A stretch of DNA of 64,000 bases from Plasmopara viticola (Eukaryota > Oomycota > Peronosporomycetes > Peronosporales > Peronosporaceae): contig MBPM02000046.1 in assembly GCA_001695595.3 (NCBI GenBank), forward strand, positions 434,001-498,000, in the 5' to 3' direction. Under the pieces are notes generated by a model that saw nothing but the letters and a program-made list of their open reading frames with translations, was not told the origin of the DNA and did no database searches. The position numbers were made by a program, and so were the translations under genes. This document shows positions 56,151-64,000 of this stretch, piece by piece (positions within the stretch are counted from its first letter, which is position 1; the number at the start of each line of letters is the position of its first letter).

Positions 56151-57029
56151 ATGCGGTATACCCAGCAGCCGTCCAATGCCTCGCGTCCCAAGCTCTTCCT
56201 GGCGCCCCACCCGATGCCCACGCCGTACACTCCGCCGCCCATTCATTCGCAGCTAAGCCTCAAGTACGAGTCGGGCACGCGCCCTTGTCCACGGCCGTCC
56301 ACGGCCCTCAATGCCTCGACGGATTGTAAGACGTCGCACGCAAAACAGTCTCGGGAAGAGCTCAATCGCAAGGAAAAGCAGCGCATGTTCAAGCTCAATG
56401 AGCGCATCCAGCAGCTCAAAACGCTCTTGACCGACGCGGGTGTCCAGACGAAAAAGAACAAACAGGCAGTCTTGGACACCACGGCGCACTATATCGAGAT
56501 GCTCCACAGCGAAGTTGCGATTGCCCAGCAAAAGACCGAGCGCGCCGAGCGGTACGTGGCCACGCTCCGTGCCCACGGAGCCACTGGCCACGGCCTTGCC
56601 CGCCGTGTCTTTGAGAAAGCCACGACGCCGCGCCTGGTCGTGGACATGGCTCTAAAGCCCGTGGTCTTTAATGCCGCGTTCGTGCAATGGACTGGCCTCT
56701 CGGAACGCGCGTTGATGAAGAGAACGACGTGGCGGCCCTATCTCTGTGCAGAGCCAGAGACGTTGGAAGCCATTGTGACCAAGGTGCGCGAGACGCGCCA
56801 CTCCGTCAGTATGCTAGTCAACGTTGCGAGTACCAGTCAAGACAAGTGTACCGTCAATCTGGTCGCCGCTGTCCTGACCGACCAGGACAGCCACGCCGCG
56901 CTGATCGAGTTTAGTTTGATTCCCGTGGACGTGCCACAGCGACAATTGCGGCCGAGCAAGCGGCCAAGACTCACCCATCACAAAGGCAATCGCGCAAAGG
57001 AGGCCGCTGCAGTGTACCCGCAGCCGTAG
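56151..57029 (+). CDS. bHLH protein with PAS-like domain, paralogue 2
   Basis: 292 residues from the ATG at 56,151; an upstream in-frame ATG (56,076) adds 25 residues unlike the paralogue. The short Pro-rich N-terminus contains PTPYTPPPIHS, parallel to IPYPPPHHS in paralogue 1. The bHLH lies at about 65-120 (SREELNRKEKQRMFKLNERI, GVQTKKNKQA, TAHYIEML). The PAS-like part is at about 153-260 (FEKATTPRLVVDM, FNAAFVQWTGL, LIEFSLIPVD). The tail is basic (PSKRPRLTHHKG), a possible nuclear signal, where paralogue 1 is acidic. It is probably a dimeric DNA-binding regulator. It converges on the reductase gene, 177 bp away. Confidence 0.78.
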   Translation: MRYTQQPSNASRPKLFLAPHPMPTPYTPPPIHSQLSLKYESGTRPCPRPSTALNASTDCKTSHAKQSREELNRKEKQRMFKLNERIQQLKTLLTDAGVQTKKNKQAVLDTTAHYIEMLHSEVAIAQQKTERAERYVATLRAHGATGHGLARRVFEKATTPRLVVDMALKPVVFNAAFVQWTGLSERALMKRTTWRPYLCAEPETLEAIVTKVRETRHSVSMLVNVASTSQDKCTVNLVAAVLTDQDSHAALIEFSLIPVDVPQRQLRPSKRPRLTHHKGNRAKEAAAVYPQP

Positions 57030-57206
57030 CCGTCGGCTCTAAATTGGGTCAAACGTACCCTTTCCAATACTATTGGTCCGGTCGGTCCCATGGGTGGGTA
57101 CCAGTTCCGTACGATTGCAAGATCAAGTAACGAGAAAGAGTTGGATTAAGTGTGCAAGAATAAAACATGAATTTTAAACTTGGTTGCACGCCGTGAGGCC
57201 GCCACT

Positions 57207-58331
57207 TCACGTCGCTTCCGTGTCCTGGTAGCACGGAAAGTCCGTATAGCCCTTGCTTCCAAGGGCCGAGTTGTAATAGACCTCAAAACCAGCCTCGGGC
57301 GCCACGGGCCAGTCGTTCTGAAAGCGTTCGGCCAAGTCGGGATTGGAAATGTACAATCGTCCAAAGCCGACAAAGTCCACGGCCCCCGTCCGAATCGCTC
57401 CTTCGGCCCGGTCGCGACTGTAGTGATTATTGGCCATCACAACGCCTTTGAACGCCGTCTTGGCGTCAAACGCCGTCGTGAGGCGACACTTGTCCGTGTA
57501 CCCAAACCCAAGGCCATCCAAGATCGCTAGGTACCCCAACTTGTACGCACTCAGCCGCTCCATCGTGTACCGAAACATCTCGTAATTGTCCGCACTCCCC
57601 ATGCCGCCAAACGCTCCATTGGGCGAGAGGCGGACCCCAATGCGATGCGAGGGCACGACCGTCGCGATCGCTTCGACAATCTCCATCAATAACCGGGCGC
57701 GATTTTCGTACGACCCGCCATACTTGTCCGACCGTTTGTTCGTACAGGATTGCAAAAATTGGTCAATCAAGTACCCGTTGGCCCCATGCACTTCGACGCC
57801 ATCAAACCCGGCTTGGCGTGCCAAGGCCGCGCCATGGCGATACGAGTCGACCACGCCGGGGATTTCGTCCAGCTCGAGCGCACGTGGCGTCTCGTAATCC
57901 TGGGCTTGGTAATTCGCATCGCGCGTGTGGCCACTGGCAAGCCGCACATCCGAAGCCGAGACGATCTCTCCCTTGGTCGAAAAGCTCGAGTGGCTCTGGC
58001 GTCCCATGTGCCACAATTGCAAAAAGATGGTCCCCCCTTTTTGGTGCACACGGTCCACGACCCGTTTCCAGCCTGCGACGTGGGCATCCGTGTAACACGC
58101 GGCTGCGTGGTACCACCCGTACCCTTGTTCCGACACGGCCGTGGCCTCCGTGATGATCAAGCCCGCCCCGGCACGCTGCTCATAGTACACTTCATTGTTG
58201 ACCGACGGGACTCGGTCCGCATTGGCCCGACCACGAGTCAAGGGAGCGAACACGACCCGATTCTTGAGCTCGAGGTCGTCCCCGAGCTTCAAGGGCGTAA
58301 AGAGCTTGTAGTCGGCAGTCACAGCAGCCAT
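57207..58331 (-). CDS. Old yellow enzyme family NADPH dehydrogenase
   Basis: 374 residues from the ATG at 58,331; 65 further codons are open upstream, but the chosen Met gives the usual OYE length and start (YKLFTPLKLGD). FAPLTRGRA (about 28-36) binds FMN; HGANGYLIDQFLQ supplies the substrate-binding His182/Asn185 pair and the Tyr187 proton donor. The signatures NKRSDKYGGSYENRARLL and VGFGRLYISNPDL complete the TIM barrel. OYE enzymes use FMN and NADPH to reduce activated C=C bonds such as those of enones; the plant relatives (OPR) act on oxophytodienoate. The true substrate here is unknown. No targeting signal is obvious, so it is probably cytosolic. Confidence 0.9.
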   Translation of the reverse strand: MAAVTADYKLFTPLKLGDDLELKNRVVFAPLTRGRANADRVPSVNNEVYYEQRAGAGLIITEATAVSEQGYGWYHAAACYTDAHVAGWKRVVDRVHQKGGTIFLQLWHMGRQSHSSFSTKGEIVSASDVRLASGHTRDANYQAQDYETPRALELDEIPGVVDSYRHGAALARQAGFDGVEVHGANGYLIDQFLQSCTNKRSDKYGGSYENRARLLMEIVEAIATVVPSHRIGVRLSPNGAFGGMGSADNYEMFRYTMERLSAYKLGYLAILDGLGFGYTDKCRLTTAFDAKTAFKGVVMANNHYSRDRAEGAIRTGAVDFVGFGRLYISNPDLAERFQNDWPVAPEAGFEVYYNSALGSKGYTDFPCYQDTEAT

Positions 58332-59288
58332 TAAATCGACTAAAGTGCACGAAAGGGTGACAAAGTGATAATGAATCGCCTGCCGGCGCGTAATCTTTTC
58401 AGGTGGTGTACATGGAAATGAAGCCGAAGATCGGCAGAGGTGGCGTAGATGAGACACCCACTCCGTAACCGCGGGAAACTTGTTGAAAACGAGAAGCGGA
58501 GGTAACGCATGAAGGGTTTTTATCATTGCGAGTTTGGCGTGGGCTCAGAAAAACTGCTGACTCCAAGAATTTGTTACCAGTGTTGATACGAGGACTCGAT
58601 AGGACAATCTTTCTCATGCACTTCTATAAGTTGACGTGAAGTGCTGTCGAATAAATAGGGATTGACGTCTGATAGACAGAGAGTGAGTGATGTTTGATTG
58701 ATAGAAGAGAGAGTCGTGACTTGGAGGGAATTAAGGAAAGCAATACGAAGTCAGTGTGTGTCACACTTGTACCAGCTTCATCATGTAATCATCTGCCTGT
58801 AGTGTATTTGGAAGCTTAGGGATAGACCTAGATAAAGCCTAATTCACCGTTTTTTTTTACCTTTGTCACTTCTCAGCAGTTGTGAGGATCTGGGCGTTGG
58901 TCGGCTGTGTTGGACTGTAGGTTGTAGGTTGACTTGGAGATTTGTGGCGAACTAAAAAGTGATATTATTTCTTAGACTGATGTGTAACCAATTCACTTTC
59001 TTCCTACTTTTTTTCTCATGTTAGTCACTCCTCCTAGTACGTCGCCTTTTCTATTGACTAAATGATTATATGTATCATCTCCCCTTGAATGTGGATTAAG
59101 TTTTATTATCGAAAACATTTAGGATGTTTGTAACCTACGCTCACTGACATTCTAGAATGGTTCTAAAACATGTGAGTGTGGTTCCTTACAGCAGTCTACA
59201 CGATGGACTTAATGAGCCTTACACAGCATGAGTGTTGTTTGGCCAGGGTGAGGCCTACCACTTTGGGTGAAGAGGCACAGAAGCCACT
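58332..59288. other. Intergenic, no gene seen
   Basis: About 0.95 kb between the reductase start and the gypsy remnant. It holds the reductase promoter. No LTR-like terminus or frame is recognised. Confidence 0.4.
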
Positions 59289-59875
59289 AAGCGTGGTCGT
59301 AAGATACAGCCCCCGCCTCAGCTGCCACATTGGGATTTATCATCTTGATGATTTCAAATGGCCCAACTTTATTGCTGCAAATTTCGCTCTTTTATTTTCC
59401 ATATCTTTGGCAGCATGTCTTAGAGAGATTCTTCGATAATCTAGCATAACTAGATCTCCAGCTTGAAATTCAACTTGATGTACTCTACGTTTCTGATCAT
59501 AAATTGCTTTTGAGTGGCTTGAGCTTTTAGTAGTTTCTTTCGTGCTTGTTCAATTATCTTTTGTCTTTTCTCCACGAACTCTTTAGCCTGAATATCAACT
59601 TCCACTTTCGAATCGTTACCACTTATTCCTTTTTGCCAAGAAGAATGTTCTTTTCTTCCGGTGTCAATCTCAAATGGAGAATATCCAGTAGATGCACTGA
59701 CAAGTGTTGAATGAGCATATTCGATGGTGCCTAAGTAATTTGTCCAATCTGTTCCGTGATAGGACACCATACATCTAAGCGCATCTTCAACGACTAAGTT
59801 TTGTCGTTCCGTTTGTCCATCGGCTTGAGCACGATGTGCTGTTGTCATACTAAGTCGAACACCCATGATTGTCAT
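59289..59875 (-). pseudogene. Gypsy integrase, C-terminal part
   Basis: Contains the end of the integrase core (MGVRLSMTTAHRAQADGQTE, with the catalytic Glu region at NLVVEDAL) and the region ending at about 59,450, then AGDLVMLDYRRI. After a frameshift near 59,370 it reads VGPFEIIKMINPNV, the GPF/Y domain of gypsy integrases. The stop is at about 59,289. Confidence 0.8.
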
Positions 59876-59935
59876 CAGAGACTTTCAAAATGATGAAGTG
59901 AACTTGCTATCTCTGTCACTGATGATAACTTCAAA

Positions 59936-60775
59936 TTATACATGGTGTCGAACTACGGCTTCAAAGAATGCTTTGGCTGTTGCAGATGCATCATCATTCG
60001 CATGCACTGCAGCGTACTTGGTACGTTTTGACAATTCGTCGACAACAGTTAAAATGGCATCAAAACCTTTTAAGACAGGTATTCCAGCTATAAAATCCAT
60101 TGACACAACATGCCAGCATTGCTCAAGTATTGGGATTGGCATAAGTAATCCATTTTTTTGTTGATTGTCATGTTTCCAGCGTGTACAAGTTTCACACGTC
60201 TTGACATATTCCTTGATATCATTTTGTAATGTCTTCCAATAATACCACTGTGCTATTCGCAAGAAAGTTCTGCGATTGCCAGGATGAGCAGCTGTAGCAG
60301 AGTCATGATATTGCGAAATGACTTGAGTTCGCAAACGATCGTTGTTCGGCACACACAGTCTTGCAATTCTGTTGAAAGTACGTAGAAACAATAATTCGTC
60401 ATGTTTGATAAACAATGTGTCAATATCAGACTTCGTCCATGAGCCTTGAAACTCAGGATCATTGGCATAACCTTGATGAAACATTTTGCGGACATCTGGC
60501 GACAACTCGATATAAGATGCAATCATTACTGCAGCAACTTGAAGTGACTCAGGCCCCTCCCGGAGCAGAGTTGGCCCAGATGGTGAAACACGCAAACGAG
60601 AACCTCGAGCTTGACATTTAGCATCACATTCATGAAATTCGATAGTTGAAGGAGCACATTTGTCTGGTCGACGCGTCAAAGCATCAGCGTCGACATTAAG
60701 AGCACCATTGATGTGATGAATCGTAAAAGTATACTGGAAAAATGTTGTCAAATATCTTGCCAATTTAGGGGACAC
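59936..60775 (-). pseudogene. Gypsy RNase H end and integrase N-terminal part
   Basis: Starts with the RNase H tail (INGALNVDADALTRRPD) and continues into the integrase zinc-binding region HPGNRRTFLRIAQWYYW with CETCTRWK, then the core MDFIAGIPVLKGFDAILTVV. It is separated from the following part by a frameshift at about 59,900 and from the RT part by a stop near 60,884. Confidence 0.85.
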
Positions 60776-60883
60776 TTTAGGATGATGAAGCAGCCATGAG
60801 CATGTGCTATTATCCGTGAATATTTCAAATTGATGACCGTAAAGATAATGACGCCATTGGTCAAGACCAGGTTTTATTGCAAA

Positions 60884-62335
60884 TCATTCCTTTTCATGTG
60901 CCGGCCAATCAATTTCATGAACACCAAGCTTCTTAGCATAGAAAGCAACAGGATGATCATGACCATTTACAAATTGTGAAAGCACACCACCAATGCACAA
61001 TCCTGACGCATCTGTAGTGAGTACAATAGGGCGTGAGAAATTAGGTAAGGTGAGTACTGGTGCAGACTGCAAAGCAGACTTTAGACTAGCAAAAGCATGA
61101 TCTTGGTCTTTCCCCCATGTCCACTGTATGTCCTTCTTCACAAGCTTGCTTAATGGCAAAACAATTCGAGCAAATTGATGAATAAAGCGGCGATAATAAC
61201 CAGCTAAGCCGAGAAAACTTTGAAGTTCTTTAATTGAAGATGGCACTGGCCATTTAGCAATTGCTTCTGTTTTGGAACTATCATCAGACAATCCTTTCCG
61301 TGATACAGTATGACCCAAAAAGCTGACTTCTTCGAGTGCAAATTTACACTTGCCGATATGAGCATAAAGCTTTTCTTTTCGCAAAATTTGATACACAGTT
61401 TTCAAATGAAGTAAGTGTTCGGCATAAGTGTGTGAAAACACACAAATATCATCCAAGTATACGACAACAAATAGAAATTTTCCAAATAGAACTCGCATGA
61501 GTCGTGACCAAACTCCTGGCATTCCTGCAAAACCCATTGGTGCAACACACCATTGATAGCTTTCATTACTTGTACGAAATGCGGTATACTCCTTGCAGTT
61601 TGGATGAATGCGCATTTGATGATGACCTTGCGCCAAATCAATCACGGTAAAATAATAGTTTCCTTGCATCTTATTAAATAGTTCGTCAATGCGCGGCAAG
61701 GGAATCTTTGAAACAATGGTTTGTGAGTTGACATACCGAAAATTAATAACCCATCGCAACAATATAATTGCGTTACCAGATCGAATCCATTCGGAACGTG
61801 AAACACTTGTTCCTGTCTTCGGATCCTTCTTTGGTATACCAAGTATATTGTATACCCAAGGAGAGTCAGATAATTCAATCCAACCGCGTGATAGGTTTTC
61901 GTCAACAAATTTCTGTAATGCATCTTGTTCCACTTGTGATAGACGAAAAGGTAGTCGATTACTTGGCTGAGCTCCTGGTTTCATGGTCATTTCAAACTCT
62001 ACCGCGCGATGTGGCGGTAAAGCATCTGGCAATTTCTTTAGGAAAACGTCTTGGAATGAATCCAGCAAAGATTGAAGCTTTGGCTCTTTTTGCTCTTCAT
62101 CCACAGAGGCTTGACAAATTTTAATGCGATAAACTTCTTCATTTTCTGCCTTCTTTAATTTCTTTGAAAACTCTGACGCGGAAATAATTTCATGTTCAAT
62201 TGGAGGGTCAGGTTGATTATCGCTTGTATTGAATGAGACTTGATGCGTTCGCCAGTTTATGATTGGTTCATGAGCTGTAGACCACGGTTTACCCAAAATA
62301 ACATCGTGAGAACTACTATTAATTGGCCATTCCAA
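60884..62335 (-). pseudogene. Gypsy reverse transcriptase and RNase H start
   Basis: 483 open codons. The RT palm has YYFTVIDLAQGHHQMRI, CVAPMGFAGMPGVW and VVYLDDICVFS; the catalytic motif is YLDD rather than the usual YVDD. RNase H begins with LTTDASGLCIGGVLSQF and breaks at HEKE (60,884). Between NILGIPKKD and WVINFRYVNSQ lies an extra 20-25 residue stretch (TSVSRSEWIRSG). The part before RT (ILGKPWSTAH) is the protease-RT linker. The frame is open but flanked by lesions. Confidence 0.9.
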
Positions 62336-62434
62336 AACCGGAACGTCTGAAAAATTATTTCCATTAAAAGATATATCTGCAAACCCTTGTTTAACTTTCT
62401 TCGTAATAGTGTTGCTGCCGTCGAAACGAGTAAC

Positions 62435-62734
62435 TTAAATTACTTCTTCGGAATGGACATTTTGTAAAAGTCCTGGATTGACCACATTACACGTGGCGCC
62501 TGAATCTAGCATAATATTGACAGCATGTTCATCAAGATTTCCTTGCTTGATGATTAAGTCTTTTCCACTATAGTTTGCAGTAGCTTCACTGAGACGTTGG
62601 TGCAATCGTTTCTTCTTGAACAGATTCATTTTCGAAGTAGTTGATATTTGCGCGATTATGATTTCGATTATCTTGATTGTAGTTGCCTTGTTGTCTGTTC
62701 TTGCGGTTATAACATTGTTGAATAGTATGACCAA
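62435..62734 (-). pseudogene. Gypsy aspartic protease region
   Basis: The frame contains EHAVNIMLDSGATCNVVNPG with the active-site LDSGAT at about 62,510-62,495, ending at a stop (62,435). It joins to the RT frame only across an interrupted stretch (62,335-62,435). Confidence 0.8.
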
Positions 62735-63539
62735 GTTTCTTGCAGAATGAACACTTGGGCTTATTTGGACGACGATTATTTTGAAAACGATTCCTGATAT
62801 CGGGATGACCTTTGAAAAGGACGAGCATGGTCAATTTCCATAGGCTCAGGTCCAATAGACGGCTGTGTCACTGGTAGTGAACCAGGACGCGGAATACGTG
62901 GTGCTTGACTTGCATAGCCACTTGAAATATTTGAATGAGCGCGTTCGAAATCGAGAGCGACTGTGACCGCCGCTGATAAAGTTTCGCAACGTCGATACTG
63001 AACTTCTTCTCTCGTTCTTTGCCGTAATCCTCTTTGAAAATATATTATTTGGTCAATATCCGTCATGTTAGATATTTGCGAAATAAATTGTCGAAATTTC
63101 GCAACGTAATCAAGTAAATCTTTACAATTCTCTTGTCTCAATCGATGCAATTCGTCACGTAAATGATATTGCAAATCCGCCGGTACAAACTCTTTATCCA
63201 AAGCAACGAAAAATTCAGCTACCGTATTAAATTCATGCTGATGATGCACATACCATTGAGCTGCTGCTCCACGCAAAGTTGTTCCAAGTACTGCGATAAT
63301 TTGTTTCGCTAAAGACTCATCTTTCCATTCTGTTCCATGCGCCAAAAACAATTTTCCAAGTTTGCCCAATAGAGGCGAGCAGACTCATCACTTCTCCCAC
63401 TATAAGTTGGCAGCTTCAATCCCTCAACTTTGACTTTACTCTCCGATAGTTTCTGACTTAATTTCTCGATAATTTTCTGTTGTTTATTCATAACTTGCAT
63501 AAGATGCTGCATAATCTGGTTCATAGATGGTTCGGCCAT
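62586..63539 (-). pseudogene. Gypsy gag, two frameshifts
   Basis: Starts MAEPSMNQIMQHL (63,539) with a coiled segment and a YSGRSDESARLYWANLENCF motif. It shifts near 63,330 to AHGTEWKDESLAKQI, then the capsid-like region GAAAQWYVHHQHEFN and FRQFISQISNMTDIDQIIYF. It shifts again near 62,815 to HPDIRNRFQNNRRPNK and the zinc knuckle CSFCKKLGHTIQQC (about 62,740). It packages element RNA when intact. Confidence 0.85.
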
Positions 63540-63569
63540 GATGAATGAAGTATTTAATAAAGCAAAAAC

Positions 63570-63872
63570 TTAATTTTTAGCTTTAACCAGATCTCTTAAA
63601 TTGTAGCGTAAATCTTTGACTAAAATCCGTTTAACTTCTTGGAGTAAAGTGTCGACTTCTTGGAGAGGATCGGAGAGAGACTTGCCTTGATTGGGGAAAA
63701 TTTCTTTTCCTTTGGTGAGACGCTTGGAAAGGAGCAAAGCAATTCGACGAGACTTTTTGACAGAATGGATGAAATCTTGCGCCGCTTTTGATGCTTGGTC
63801 ACCAGAGTCGAAGACGAAAGCTTGTTTACCATCAAAGAGAATTTCCGATTCAGCATGGCGCTTCTTGCCCAT
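63570..63872 (-). CDS. Unexplained ORF upstream of gypsy gag
   Basis: 100 codons, MGKKRHAESEILFDGKQAFV to VKAKN, ending 30 bases before the gag ATG on the same strand. It is rich in Lys, Arg, Ser and Leu, without a recognised motif. It may be a leader frame of the element or a piece of host sequence. Its initiator lies close to a possible 5' LTR outside the window, so its nature cannot be settled here. Confidence 0.3.
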   Translation of the reverse strand: MGKKRHAESEILFDGKQAFVFDSGDQASKAAQDFIHSVKKSRRIALLLSKRLTKGKEIFPNQGKSLSDPLQEVDTLLQEVKRILVKDLRYNLRDLVKAKN

Positions 63873-64000
63873 AGAACGTGCACGACTGATTTGGCCCTAC
63901 TTCCTTTCCCCGAAGCTATCGACTCAAATTAATGAGTGAGGAAGTGTGGGTCGGCTTGTGCGCACACGAATTAAACCTTCCGAAATGGATTAACTGCTTC

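Larger units (their letters stand above)
59289..63539 (-). mobile_element. Ty3/gypsy retrotransposon remnant
   Basis: The order gag, zinc knuckle, protease, reverse transcriptase, RNase H, integrase is the Ty3/gypsy order. All parts are on the minus strand and broken by frameshifts and stops. The 3' end fades after a GPF-type integrase tail, and no 3' LTR is visible. A 5' LTR could lie beyond 64,000. Coding parts are listed separately. Confidence 0.88.

Noticed and set aside
63300..63345. Programmed ribosomal frameshift in gypsy gag
   Set aside because: The shift falls inside the capsid region, not at a gag-pol border, and other lesions follow, so mutation is simpler.

Overview
The window looks like nuclear DNA of a eukaryote with compact, mostly intronless genes. 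I read it as a plant-associated oomycete of the downy mildew/Phytophthora type. Support: two bHLH-PAS-like regulators, an old-yellow-enzyme reductase and a ubiquitin protease, all single-exon; a spliceosomal U2 snRNA gene; a ~75-nt GT-AG intron; Ty1/copia and Ty3/gypsy retrotransposons; and an array of tiny secreted proteins. No marker gene names the species.

Region 1 (1-45,725) is a rearranging repeat block built from a few modules: (a) a family of 52-64-residue secreted peptides sharing one signal peptide but having three unrelated Pro/Gly/His-rich tails (eight intact copies in types A, B and C; three broken type D copies); (b) six decayed copies of part of an IQUB-like gene (IQ motif and ubiquitin-like domain protein of cilia/flagella) that keep an intron; (c) a ~785-bp unit with 20-bp terminal inverted repeats; (d) a cassette with a 110-150-codon open frame beside the peptide genes. 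The modules form direct tandem repeats (~4.2 kb period, 14.7-26.5 kb; 8.06 kb period, 1-10 kb), inverted pairs around peptide genes (0-8 and 22-29 kb) and long imperfect palindromes (29.5-39 and 36.7-45.7 kb). Two complete copia elements (9,970-14,646 and 30,520-35,191), each with 5-bp target duplications, landed in these repeats; both polyproteins are broken.

Region 2 (45,726-58,700) is ordinary genic DNA: a bHLH-PAS-like gene (-), a 4.4-kb stretch without recognisable genes, a U2 snRNA gene (-), a USP-type deubiquitinase (+), a second bHLH-PAS-like gene (+) paralogous to the first, and an OYE-family reductase (-).

Region 3 (~59,200-64,000) is a decayed Ty3/gypsy element on the minus strand (gag, protease, RT, RNase H, integrase with GPF-type tail), preceded by an unexplained 100-codon frame. 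No LTR is visible inside the window.

The secreted-peptide array is the most likely undescribed system: near-fixed signal peptides, strongly divergent tails, duplication in palindromes, and a type C terminus resembling plant secreted peptide signals. The peptide function is inference.
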